Assembly: GCF_000157915.1 (NCBI RefSeq)
Contig: NZ_EQ973632.1
Span: 6,585 to 39,755 of the forward strand
Source: Phocaeicola coprophilus DSM 18228 = JCM 13818
GTDB lineage: Bacteria > Bacteroidota > Bacteroidia > Bacteroidales > Bacteroidaceae
Direction of reading: 5' to 3'
DNA: 33,171 nt
Shown piece by piece: positions 24,868-32,698 of this stretch. Numbering within the stretch: position 1 is the stretch's first letter; the number at the start of each line of letters is the position of its first letter. A model generated the notes under the pieces. It was not told the DNA's origin and did not search any database. It worked only from the letters and a program-made list of their open reading frames with translations. The position numbers were made by a program, and so were the translations under genes.

Positions 24868-25956
24868 ATGAGAAATATTGTCTTTGCCGGCTTTATGAGC
24901 ATTTTGTATGCGTGTACCCCTTCTTCTCATTCTACGGAATATTCTGTATCAGGTGTGGTTAGTGATTCGGCAGCTAATGGTAAGAAGATTTATATTCTGC
25001 GTTACGATGACAATCAGTATATAGACAGCACTGTCATTGAAAAGAATCAGTTTACTTTCAAAGGTCAGGTCGATACTGCATCCTATTGCCGCATTGATGT
25101 TGACAGAGGTGTGTATGCTAATTTTATTCTGGAAAATGGGGATATTCGGGTGGATCTGCAAAAACATAACCAGCCATCAGGTACTTTGTTGAATGAGAAA
25201 GTGGCTCAACTGGCACTGGCAGAGGACAGTATTAGTGAACTGATTAACCGCCGGGGGCAAGAGATCAGAGAACAATGTGGAGATGATGAACGAGCTTTTG
25301 ACAGTCAGATGAAAGAATTCATAAGACAGCAGCGTGAATCAGTAGCAAATAAATGTGCTGATTTATACGAAGGCCATTGGGATGATGCTTTTGGATATGC
25401 TCTTCTGTATTCCGAATTTTTTGATTCTACCCCTCTTGCACAACAGAAAGCTCTGATTGCGAAGTTCGGTAACTGGTTGAAATCTACCCGAGCCGTACAA
25501 GAAATAAGCAAAAAAATTGAAGCTCAGGAAAAGACCGCTGAAGGTATGCCGTACACAGATATTACGGGTACTGATGCTGATGGAAAACCCATTGCTCTCT
25601 CTGATTTCATTGGAAAAGGAAATTACGTTCTGATGGACATGTGGGCAAGCTGGTGCGGTCCCTGCAAAGGAGAAATTCCCAACCTGGCCAGACTGCATAA
25701 TCAGTATAAGGATAAAGGATTGACCGTGATAGGTCTATTTGTCTGGGACAAACAGGAGAACCTGAAGAAAGCAATGGAGTCAGAAGGAATAACCTGGCCG
25801 CAAATTGTTGACGAGGAGAGCAAATCCACTCAGGTGTACGGAGTAGATGGTATTCCTCACATTATTTTGTTTTCGCCCGATGGTACTATCCTGAAGCGTA
25901 ATTTGCGTGGAGACGCAATGATTAAAACAGTAGAAGAGATCATGAACCGTAAATAA
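24868..25956 (+). CDS. TlpA-like thiol-disulfide lipoprotein with DUF4369-type N-domain
   Basis: This 362-residue lipoprotein has lipobox LYAC with C16. Residues about 23-105 form a beta-rich domain of the DUF4369 type (VSGVVSDSAANGKKIYILR), 106-225 are helical, and 228-362 are a thioredoxin-fold AhpC/TlpA domain with WCGPC (active C263 and C266) and a cis-Pro at 330 (GIPHII). This is the common Bacteroidetes architecture for envelope thiol redox proteins; the substrate is unknown. No strong promoter is visible: the nearest candidate, TATCTTAA at 24848-24855, matches only 6 of 8 positions, so read-through from the tRNA-Arg unit is possible. A strong terminator follows. Confidence 0.93.
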   Translation: MRNIVFAGFMSILYACTPSSHSTEYSVSGVVSDSAANGKKIYILRYDDNQYIDSTVIEKNQFTFKGQVDTASYCRIDVDRGVYANFILENGDIRVDLQKHNQPSGTLLNEKVAQLALAEDSISELINRRGQEIREQCGDDERAFDSQMKEFIRQQRESVANKCADLYEGHWDDAFGYALLYSEFFDSTPLAQQKALIAKFGNWLKSTRAVQEISKKIEAQEKTAEGMPYTDITGTDADGKPIALSDFIGKGNYVLMDMWASWCGPCKGEIPNLARLHNQYKDKGLTVIGLFVWDKQENLKKAMESEGITWPQIVDEESKSTQVYGVDGIPHIILFSPDGTILKRNLRGDAMIKTVEEIMNRK

Positions 25957-25994
25957 TCAAGGAGGAACGGCCGGAAGGCTATAATTGATGCTCC

Positions 25995-26040
25995 AAAAAC
26001 GTTTCGGCATTTTAATCGAAAGGCCGAAACGTTTTTTTTT
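25995..26040 (+). terminator. Strong terminator between TlpA-like gene and AraC gene
   Basis: AAAAACGTTTCGGC (25995-26008) and GCCGAAACGTTTTT (26023-26036) are a perfect 14-bp stem with a 14-nt loop, followed by T residues to 26040. The A-rich 5' flank lets it work in both directions for the convergent AraC gene. Confidence 0.9.
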
Positions 26041-26099
26041 ATTTGTCGAAACGTTTTAAAAAAAGCCCGCGGCCTGATTGGAAGTTTCTTACCTGGTAC

Positions 26100-27005
26100 T
26101 CAGTTGTACGAAGACGATGTGTGCAGGTGCAGGGAGTTGTACTCTGCAGGCGTATTTCCAGTTAATTGTTTGAACATTCTGCAGAAGAGCTGGCAGTCTG
26201 CATATCCCAGTAAATGTGCAACGGTTGCTGCACTATATTCCGGCTGGCATAACAGACTTCTGGCTATGTCCAGCCGTTTCAGGCTGAGATAATCTTTCCA
26301 GTCTTTGCCTGTTTCCGACTTGATCAGGTCGCAGAGGTAAGCAGAAGAGTGGTCAAGTTTGCCGGCTATCTGTGCAACGGTAGGGGTATTTCTTCCTTTT
26401 GACAGGCCGGAACGGATGCTGGTATCAATGAGTTTTTCTGTTTCTTGCAGAAGAATCTGGTTCTGGTGTTCACGTGTAATGAACTGACGTGCATAATACC
26501 TGCCGACATAATCGAAAAACAGTTGCAGATGATGCGACAGGATTGTTTCTGTACAGTTGTCAACGGGGTGGCGCAGTTCGTGATCCATCAGGTTGAACAA
26601 GGTACGGATCTGGTCTGACTCCCGCAGGGAAAGATGCAGAGCTTCGTCTGTGTGATAATCAAAAAAGCTGGGATGCTGCCGTTTCAGTCCGGACGCAGCA
26701 CGGCACATCAGCTCAGGATGAATGGCTGCCAGATATCCTGAGCCGTACAGACTGAGGCTGGATGCAGGGGAAAAGCAGCCGTTGGGAGGTAGAAAGATAA
26801 GAGTAGCCTCGGAGTAGTCGCATGTATGATTGCAGGTGTTGGTGTTCTGGGTAAAAACAGTCAGATAACATCCTAAAGAGATCTGTTCCGTACTGATTTT
26901 TGTTTCGTCCAGTCTGGCAAGTCCCATCATCGGATGGAGAGGTTTCCGTCCGAACAGAGCCATGCAGGCATATACAGGGTTTTCATTTGTTGTATTGGCT
27001 TTCAT
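26100..27005 (-). CDS. AraC family transcriptional regulator, second of a tandem pair
   Basis: This 301-residue protein has an N-terminal sensing region (about 10-170, cupin-like, with several Cys at 46, 58, 62 and 77) and a C-terminal AraC double helix-turn-helix at about 205-293, with VAQIAGKLDHSSAYLCDLIK as the first and ATVAHLLGYADCQLFCRMFK as the second. It starts 12 bp after the stop of the upstream AraC gene, so both form one transcript. The two share the same layout and segments such as EALHLS, so they look like diverged duplicates. The ligand and target genes are unknown; no adjacent enzyme or transporter gene suggests one. Confidence 0.9.
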   Translation of the reverse strand: MKANTTNENPVYACMALFGRKPLHPMMGLARLDETKISTEQISLGCYLTVFTQNTNTCNHTCDYSEATLIFLPPNGCFSPASSLSLYGSGYLAAIHPELMCRAASGLKRQHPSFFDYHTDEALHLSLRESDQIRTLFNLMDHELRHPVDNCTETILSHHLQLFFDYVGRYYARQFITREHQNQILLQETEKLIDTSIRSGLSKGRNTPTVAQIAGKLDHSSAYLCDLIKSETGKDWKDYLSLKRLDIARSLLCQPEYSAATVAHLLGYADCQLFCRMFKQLTGNTPAEYNSLHLHTSSSYN

Positions 27006-27017
27006 GATTGAGACGGA

Positions 27018-27929
27018 TTACAGTCCAGATGTATTTTGGGCGCGATATTCATTCGGAGTACATCCGACTCTTTTTTTGAACAGCCGGCAGAAATGCTGGG
27101 GATACTGAAAGCCCAGGGAATAGGCAATCATACTGATGCTTGCCGGAGTGTAAGTAAGCCGTTCTTTGGCCAGTTCGATAACTTTTACCTGAATATATTC
27201 CTGTGGAGTCTTTCCGGTCTCCTTCTTGAGCATATCTCCGAAGTAGTTGGGAGACAGGCAGAGCTCGTTTGCAAAATATTTCACGCTGGGCAGACCGAAC
27301 TCTTCAGACAGGCATTCGTCGAAGTATCTGTCCAGTAATTTCTCGAAGCGGGTCAGAATATCACTGTTGACTTTGCTGCGTGTGGTGAACTGCCGTTCAT
27401 AAAAACGCATGCAGTAGTTAAGCAGGAGTTCAATGTAATTGACAAGCAGCGTCTTGCTGTGCTGGTCGATGCCATGTTCCAGTTCTTTGTTGATGATCTG
27501 AAGAGTATGGATGAGGATATCCCTTTCTTCTTCTGAGAGATGAAGGGCTTCGTTGGCTTCATAGGAGAAGAATGAATAGTTGCGGATGTTTTTTCCCAGT
27601 GAAGTGCCGCGCAACAGATCCGGATGGAAAAGAATTCCCAGCACATTCATTTGTGGCCGGTCGGTGGTAGGAGTCGTTTCTGCAGTCTGTCCCGGTGCGA
27701 AGCAGACCACGGTACCTTCCTGATAATCGTATGTCTGACGTCCGTATTTGATGTTGCAGGCTTTCTCCATTTTCAGAAAAAGGGCATAAATTCCATAGTT
27801 GAACCGTTTAAGCCCGATCAGTCTGGTAGCCTGGTTCATGTCAATGACGCTTACGAGAGGATGCAAGGTCTCTAATCCAAATTGTTTGTTGTAAACGTCA
27901 ACGCTGTCTATGTTGATGATTTCATTCAT
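27018..27929 (-). CDS. AraC family transcriptional regulator, first of a tandem pair
   Basis: This 303-residue regulator has a cupin-type N-terminal domain (about 25-110), a helical linker, and the AraC DNA-binding domain at about 210-298: first helix-turn-helix around VKYFANELCLSPNYFGDMLK, second around SMIAYSLGFQYPQHFCRLFK, ending with the family signature TPNEYR (291-296). The upstream region has a -7 box at 27969-27976 and a perfect 9-bp tandem duplication at 27993-28010 in the -31 to -48 region, which may be an operator for self-control (inference). It is divergent from the guanylyltransferase gene by 245 bp. Confidence 0.93.
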   Translation of the reverse strand: MNEIINIDSVDVYNKQFGLETLHPLVSVIDMNQATRLIGLKRFNYGIYALFLKMEKACNIKYGRQTYDYQEGTVVCFAPGQTAETTPTTDRPQMNVLGILFHPDLLRGTSLGKNIRNYSFFSYEANEALHLSEEERDILIHTLQIINKELEHGIDQHSKTLLVNYIELLLNYCMRFYERQFTTRSKVNSDILTRFEKLLDRYFDECLSEEFGLPSVKYFANELCLSPNYFGDMLKKETGKTPQEYIQVKVIELAKERLTYTPASISMIAYSLGFQYPQHFCRLFKKRVGCTPNEYRAQNTSGL

Positions 27930-27968
27930 TGTCTTATTGTAAAAAGTGAGGCACTTATATTACTCTTG

Positions 27969-27976
27969 CAAAGGTA
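27969..27976 (-). promoter_or_regulatory. -7 box of the AraC pair
   Basis: The minus strand reads TACCTTTG (27976 to 27969), 40 bp before the ATG. No TTTG/TTG is present at the proper distance, so the promoter may need an activator. Confidence 0.6.
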
Positions 27977-27992
27977 CGGGATTCTCAGTGAT

Positions 27993-28010
27993 CTTTATTA
28001 CCTTTATTAC
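27993..28010. repeat. Perfect 9-bp tandem duplication in the AraC upstream region
   Basis: CTTTATTAC occurs twice with no gap. It occupies the position where the -33 element of the AraC promoter would be expected. Confidence 0.5.
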
Positions 28011-28111
28011 AGATTCTGTGGCACAAATTACGTATCGGAAGTGGGAAAATGGTTTGTTTCTCGTTTCAGGATTCTTTTCGAAGCTCTTCAGATCGTTAAA
28101 TTATTCTGATT

Positions 28112-28146
28112 TTTGTTTCAAAATTTCAATAGAATCGCTATCTTTG
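28112..28146 (+). promoter_or_regulatory. Promoter of the guanylyltransferase gene
   Basis: TATCTTTG at 28139-28146 fits TAnnTTTG. TTTG at 28112-28115 is 23 nt away, a little far; TTTC at 28116-28119 would give 19 nt. Transcription from here would begin near 28153 and supports the ATG at 28175 as start. Confidence 0.6.
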
Positions 28147-28174
28147 TCACATAACCTTGATAAAAAACAGACTT

Positions 28175-29239
28175 ATGAACCAGAATAATAATCATTTGGT
28201 CATTATGGCAGGCGGTGTGGGAAGCCGCTTCTGGCCAATGAGCACAAGCCAACTTCCGAAACAGTTTATTGATGTACTGGGATGCGGACGTACACTGATC
28301 CAGCTGACGATGGATCGCTTTAAGGGAATCTGCCTGCCCGACAATATATGGATTGTCACTTCAGCAGCTTATGCCGATATTGTGAAGGAACAACTTCCCG
28401 AGGTAGCAGAGGACCATATCCTGCTGGAACCCTGTCGCCGGAACACAGCTCCCTGTATTGCTTATGTAAGCTGGAAGATTAAGGCGAAGAATCCGAAAGC
28501 CAATATCGTTGTAACTCCCAGTGACCATATTGTGATGGATGTGCGTGAGTTTGCCCGTGTCATTACTTCGGCCATGCGTTTTACCGCCGACTCGGATGCA
28601 ATTGTCACTTTAGGTATGAAGGCAACGCGTCCGGAAACCGGTTATGGCTATATCGAGGCAGACCTGACTATACCTTGTCCTTCGAATAAAGAGATATACC
28701 GTGTAGATGCGTTTAAGGAAAAACCTGACCTGGCTACTGCTGAACGCTATTTACGTCGCAATAACTTTTTCTGGAATGCCGGTATCTTCGTATGGAATGT
28801 AAATACCATAGTGAATGCCCTGCGTGTATATCAGCCTGCTATGGCCAATATTTTTGAACAGCTCTTACCTTATTATTATACAGATAAGGAGCAGGAGATG
28901 ATTGACCGTAACTTCCCTCTGTGCGAAAATATATCAGTAGACTATGCCATTATGGAGAAGGCTGATGAGATTTATATTTTCCCTTCATCTTTCGGATGGA
29001 GCGATTTGGGAACATGGGGATCATTGCATGAAAACTCTAAGAAAGATGCGCAGAACAATGTCTGCATCGGTGAAAATATCAAACTGTATGAGACAAGAAA
29101 CTGCGTCGTACATGCTACACAGGAACGGAAGGTCGTAGTTCAGGGACTGGACGGATATATTGTTGCAGAGAAAAACAATACTCTGCTGATCTGCCGGCTG
29201 AGCGAAGAACAGCGTATCAAGGAATTTGCCGGTGACTGA
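28175..29239 (+). CDS. manC: Mannose-1-phosphate guanylyltransferase
   Basis: This 354-residue cytosolic nucleotidyltransferase makes GDP-mannose from GTP and mannose 1-phosphate. The signature MAGGVGSRFWPMS (11-23) with KQF at 29-31, EPCRRNTAPCIAY (85-97), TPSDHIV (114-120) and the later FGWSDLGTW are all present. It is the short form without the phosphomannose isomerase cupin domain of bifunctional enzymes. An in-frame TTG at 28157 would add six residues but lies almost on the predicted transcript start, so the ATG at 28175 is preferred. GDP-mannose feeds capsule and glycoprotein sugars, including GDP-fucose. Two envelope-protein genes follow on the same strand without a visible terminator. 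Confidence 0.93.
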   Translation: MNQNNNHLVIMAGGVGSRFWPMSTSQLPKQFIDVLGCGRTLIQLTMDRFKGICLPDNIWIVTSAAYADIVKEQLPEVAEDHILLEPCRRNTAPCIAYVSWKIKAKNPKANIVVTPSDHIVMDVREFARVITSAMRFTADSDAIVTLGMKATRPETGYGYIEADLTIPCPSNKEIYRVDAFKEKPDLATAERYLRRNNFFWNAGIFVWNVNTIVNALRVYQPAMANIFEQLLPYYYTDKEQEMIDRNFPLCENISVDYAIMEKADEIYIFPSSFGWSDLGTWGSLHENSKKDAQNNVCIGENIKLYETRNCVVHATQERKVVVQGLDGYIVAEKNNTLLICRLSEEQRIKEFAGD

Positions 29240-29289
29240 TTGACCGGTTTTTGCTGAAGAAAAGAAAAATCTTCTGGAGTATTTGTTTT

Positions 29290-30315
29290 ATGGGGAAAGG
29301 ATTGGCTGCATGCTTTATATTGGCATGCATATGTTTATGGGGGCTATGTAGCTGCTCTGCAGAAAAGAATGGTACGTTCAATGAATATGCTGATTTTAAG
29401 GATAAAGCAGAGTTGAAGGCAGACAGGATAGAAGTGCCGCCGGTCTTGTTGTATCCGCGTTCAGTGTATTTGTTGAATGATAGACTTGTTGTTCTGAATG
29501 AAAAAACTGACACTGTATTCTCTGTATATAATTTGCCGGAGTGTAGTTATTGGGGCCAGTTCGGGCAGAAAGGACAGGGACCTGGAGATTTCAATCTGCC
29601 TTTGGTTTATGCTGTCCGTACGGAGAATGATAGTTTTAGTCTTTTCGACTCCGACTGTCTGAAAACAATTGTCTTTGAAGATAACAGGTTCAGTGTGCTC
29701 TCCAGTAAGTTCCCGGTTGAGAATTTTGTAATAAACAATTTGGTATATTTGAAGGACGGGTCTTATGTCTGTAGTGCCGGATTTGAATCAGAGTATGAAC
29801 TAAGATACATTTTTAAAGACGGCACATACAAGGAATCGGGTGCTTACCCTGAAAAGTCAGAAGGCCGGTTTGAAAATGTGCTGTCACGCAATCAGGCTTA
29901 TTCAAATATAATTGTGGCTAAACCCGATGGAAGCCGTCTGGCACTGGTATATCAGTTTATTCGCAGAAACAGAATATACGATGACAGTGGTAATTTGTTA
30001 TCAGACAATGTGATGACTCTTGAACCGGGTTCAAGTGAACCGGCTTTAAATGATGATGAGAGATGTATTCATGCCATTGCAGTTTATGCAACGGACAGAT
30101 ATTTTTATACACTTAATCTGGATATGACTGCTCAGGAACTTGGAACAGCGAATAAATTTCCCAATATTCAGGTTTTTGATTGGAATGGAACACCGGTAAA
30201 ACAATTATATTTGGATTGTTACATCAGTTCGTTTGTCGTAGATGAAACCAATCAGATCATATATGGAGTTTTTGCAGAGGACGACAGTCATATCTATAAA
30301 TTTCGTTTGTCATGA
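29290..30315 (+). CDS. BF3164-type lipoprotein with beta-propeller-like fold
   Basis: This 341-residue lipoprotein has a hydrophobic signal ending in lipobox LCSC (C22). The rest is beta-rich with repeated blade-like segments. GQFGQKGQGPGDF and the ending NQIIYGVFAEDDSHIYKF are typical of the Bacteroides BF3164/TolB-like family, whose function is unknown. The open frame reaches a TTG at 29251, but the ATG at 29290 places the charged residue and hydrophobic core correctly for export, so I prefer it. The stop overlaps the next start by 4 bp (ATGA), so the two products are translationally coupled. Confidence 0.82.
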   Translation: MGKGLAACFILACICLWGLCSCSAEKNGTFNEYADFKDKAELKADRIEVPPVLLYPRSVYLLNDRLVVLNEKTDTVFSVYNLPECSYWGQFGQKGQGPGDFNLPLVYAVRTENDSFSLFDSDCLKTIVFEDNRFSVLSSKFPVENFVINNLVYLKDGSYVCSAGFESEYELRYIFKDGTYKESGAYPEKSEGRFENVLSRNQAYSNIIVAKPDGSRLALVYQFIRRNRIYDDSGNLLSDNVMTLEPGSSEPALNDDERCIHAIAVYATDRYFYTLNLDMTAQELGTANKFPNIQVFDWNGTPVKQLYLDCYISSFVVDETNQIIYGVFAEDDSHIYKFRLS

Positions 30316-30854
30316 AATACTTTTTGAGGATCATACTGTTATGTTGCCTGTTTATTCATCCGGCAGATATTTTTGCTGATCAATGGTTGAAAGGTGACAC
30401 ATATACAATGAAGATATTTGACGGGTGGGTTCCTAGTACAACCGAAAAAATAGAAGGACAGATTGGCCGTAGAAAAATCGGCCGTTATAATGTTACATAC
30501 ACCAGCCGTATAAATATAAAGGAGTCCTGTTCTGTTGAAGTCCTGGAATATTTGAACTGTAAAAACGGAATAAGTGTACTTCAAAGAGATAGCTTAATAT
30601 ATAAGGAGAGTAAAAAGTATCGTACTATAGTGTGGAAAAAAGATAATTTCTCATTGCGTAATGTAGAACTGCACAGCATTCCGGAACGGCATCCCGAAAC
30701 AGGGGAACTGGAATCTCTGAAACAAAAGAAATGGTATATTCAGGGGAAAAAGAGTTTGTATGTAGTGATATTTTCCGCAAACGATGACAAATCTTATGGC
30801 AAATGGGTATCCAAGGTTGAATCTCTGACGAAAACACTTTCGGCTCATTCCTGA
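30312..30854 (+). CDS. Secreted protein of unknown function
   Basis: This 180-residue protein has a cleavable signal peptide (cleavage likely after FA near residue 22). The mature part is beta-strand-rich and basic, with only two Cys (near residues 73 and 82) and a Trp-rich end (KKWYIQGKKSLYVVIFSAND). I recognise no family. The ATG overlaps the TGA of the BF3164-type gene, so it is probably co-made with that lipoprotein and may act with it in the periplasm or at the outer membrane. No terminator is visible behind it. Confidence 0.75.
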   Translation: MKYFLRIILLCCLFIHPADIFADQWLKGDTYTMKIFDGWVPSTTEKIEGQIGRRKIGRYNVTYTSRINIKESCSVEVLEYLNCKNGISVLQRDSLIYKESKKYRTIVWKKDNFSLRNVELHSIPERHPETGELESLKQKKWYIQGKKSLYVVIFSANDDKSYGKWVSKVESLTKTLSAHS

Positions 30855-30937
30855 CAATAGCATGATTGACCGGCAAGCAAACTTGGGGTATACCGATAAG
30901 TATTGATGCGGGTTGGTCTGTCTTTCATAAAAAAGTC

Positions 30938-30980
30938 CATTTATATACTTTTTTCATACATACTTCTGTTTATATAAATG
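30938..30980. promoter_or_regulatory. Inverted repeat upstream of the fucosidase gene, possible operator
   Basis: CATTTATATA (30938-30947) and TATATAAATG (30971-30980) are perfect 10-bp arms with 23 bp between, so arm centres are 33 bp apart, about three helical turns. The right arm lies 3 bp before the -7 box at 30984. Confidence 0.5.
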
Positions 30981-30983
30981 CAC

Positions 30984-30991
30984 TACTTTTG
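30984..30991 (+). promoter_or_regulatory. -7 box of the fucosidase gene
   Basis: TACTTTTG fits TAnnTTTG. No TTTG/TTG lies about 20 nt upstream, where the right arm of the inverted repeat is instead. The expected leader is about 48 nt to the ATG at 31046. Confidence 0.55.
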
Positions 30992-31045
30992 CAACGACAT
31001 AACAGCGTCGTTTGACAGTGTTTTTTATCTTAAATGAAGTAAGGA

Positions 31046-32551
31046 ATGTGTAATAAATTAAGTTATTTCTTTTTATTGTCTGTACTGTTCGTTTCCTGTA
31101 AGAATGAGTATAAACCCGATATCAGTACTGTGAGAACTTCAAAAGGGACTGAGGTTTTTCAGCCGGATTCTGCTTCTATTGCCAGTCATTATAAAATACC
31201 GGACTGGTTTTCGGATAGTAAGTTCGGTATTTTTATCCATTGGGGACCTGCATCAGTGCCTGCCTATGACGGATGGTATGCCCGTAATATGTATGATGTC
31301 AATAGCCATGTATATAAACATCATGTTGAGACGTATGGCCCGGTTACGGAATTTGGCTTCAAAGATTTTATCCCGATGTTTAAGGCTGAAAAATTTGATC
31401 CGCAAGCATGGGCGCGTTTATTTAAGGAAGCGGGAGCACGTTATGTGGTTCCTGTTGCAGAGCATCATGATGGATTTGCGCTTTATAACAGCACGTTTAA
31501 CCCCTGGAATTCAGTTAAGATAGGCCCTAAAAGAGATATTGTGAAGGAACTGCGTGCTGCCATCCTGGCTGAAGGATTGCATTTCGGACTTTCATCTCAT
31601 CGGGCAGAGAATTGTTGGTTCTTTAGTGAAGGAATGAAGATTCCTTCAGATGTTCAGGATACTACTATCACTTTATATGGAGAGCGGATTCAGGAACCGG
31701 ACGGACCGACCCTTTCCCGGGAGGTTGTTCATCAAGATGGTTCTAACGAACATTCTCGCCGTGACTGGCTTACTCATATGTATGAAATCATAGATCAGTA
31801 TCAGCCGGAATTGCTTTATTTTGATTGGACTGTTGGTAAAGAGCCATTTCAGGAAACCTTCTATAAATTTATGGCTTATTATTACAACAATGCCATTGAC
31901 TGGAATAAAGGTGTAGTTGTAAATACGAAATTTGGTTATGGCGACAATATACAGGTCTTTGATATCGAGAGAGGAAAGAGTGACCAGATAAGACCGTATC
32001 CCTGGCAGACAGATACTTCCATTGGAAAGGTTTTCTGGTTCCATCATAAGGATGAAAGTGATTTGAAGTCAGTCAACCATTTGATAGATGATCTGGTTGA
32101 TATTGTCAGCAAGAATGGAAATCTGTTGCTGAATGTAGGTCCTCGTGCGGATGGAACAATTCCGGAAAGTCAGCAGAAAGTGTTGCGTGAAATCGGTCAC
32201 TGGTTGCAGGTCAATGGTGAAGCGATTTATGAAACGCGTCCCTGGATAAAATCGGGAGAGGGTCCGAATAAAGGTACAGCAGGCTATATGACCGACAGCG
32301 AGCAGTCTGTCTATACATCAAAGGACATTCGGTTTACAACACGGAAAGATACCTTGTATGCAACCGTTCTGTCATGGACAGACGGCTTTGTAACGATAGA
32401 GTCTTTAAGTGAAGACGTAAAACCCGTTCACTCTGTTTCTATGCTGGGTTGTGATGAGCAACTTGACTGGATTCAGAATAAAAGTGGACTGACGGTGAAG
32501 TTTCCTGAAGAAAAACCAACGGATTATGCTCATGTATTAAAAATTCAGTGA
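31046..32551 (+). CDS. Alpha-L-fucosidase lipoprotein, GH29
   Basis: This 501-residue lipoprotein (lipobox FVSC, C18) has an N-terminal GH29 catalytic barrel from about 45 to 400 and a beta-sandwich C-terminal domain. Family motifs are visible: GIFIHWGPASVPAY (61-74), EHHDGF (139-144), LLYFDW with the likely nucleophile D260, and NGNLLLNVGPRADG (357-370). It should release terminal L-fucose from host glycans or dietary glycans at the periplasm or cell surface. The general acid cannot be assigned by eye. It is a single gene with its own -7 box, without SusC/SusD, so it is not in a polysaccharide utilization locus here. Confidence 0.93.
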   Translation: MCNKLSYFFLLSVLFVSCKNEYKPDISTVRTSKGTEVFQPDSASIASHYKIPDWFSDSKFGIFIHWGPASVPAYDGWYARNMYDVNSHVYKHHVETYGPVTEFGFKDFIPMFKAEKFDPQAWARLFKEAGARYVVPVAEHHDGFALYNSTFNPWNSVKIGPKRDIVKELRAAILAEGLHFGLSSHRAENCWFFSEGMKIPSDVQDTTITLYGERIQEPDGPTLSREVVHQDGSNEHSRRDWLTHMYEIIDQYQPELLYFDWTVGKEPFQETFYKFMAYYYNNAIDWNKGVVVNTKFGYGDNIQVFDIERGKSDQIRPYPWQTDTSIGKVFWFHHKDESDLKSVNHLIDDLVDIVSKNGNLLLNVGPRADGTIPESQQKVLREIGHWLQVNGEAIYETRPWIKSGEGPNKGTAGYMTDSEQSVYTSKDIRFTTRKDTLYATVLSWTDGFVTIESLSEDVKPVHSVSMLGCDEQLDWIQNKSGLTVKFPEEKPTDYAHVLKIQ

Positions 32552-32584
32552 GAGTAAATTGAAAAATAGGGTTGTTTTAAAATG

Positions 32585-32643
32585 AATCTCCTGCTTTTAG
32601 CCATGTAATCAAGAAAGACAATGGCTGAGGCAGGAGATTTTTA
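32585..32643. terminator. Bidirectional terminator between fucosidase and tpx
   Basis: ATCTCCTGC near 32586-32594 pairs with GCAGGAGAT near 32630-32638, and an inner AGCCAT/ATGGCT stem extends it. T residues follow on the plus strand, and the minus-strand side is also T-rich. It serves the two convergent genes. Confidence 0.8.
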
Positions 32644-32698
32644 TAAAGTAGGTCTGTCCAGTTTTTCTGTTGGGAGACTGTCTTGTTGGGGATTTTGT

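Noticed and set aside
28157-28174. TTG start six codons upstream for the guanylyltransferase
   Set aside because: It lies within a few bases of the predicted transcription start, and the ATG at 28175 fits the family N-terminus.
31046-32551. Polysaccharide utilization locus around the GH29 gene
   Set aside because: No SusC/SusD pair, no hybrid two-component or anti-sigma regulator and no other glycoside hydrolase is present within the window.
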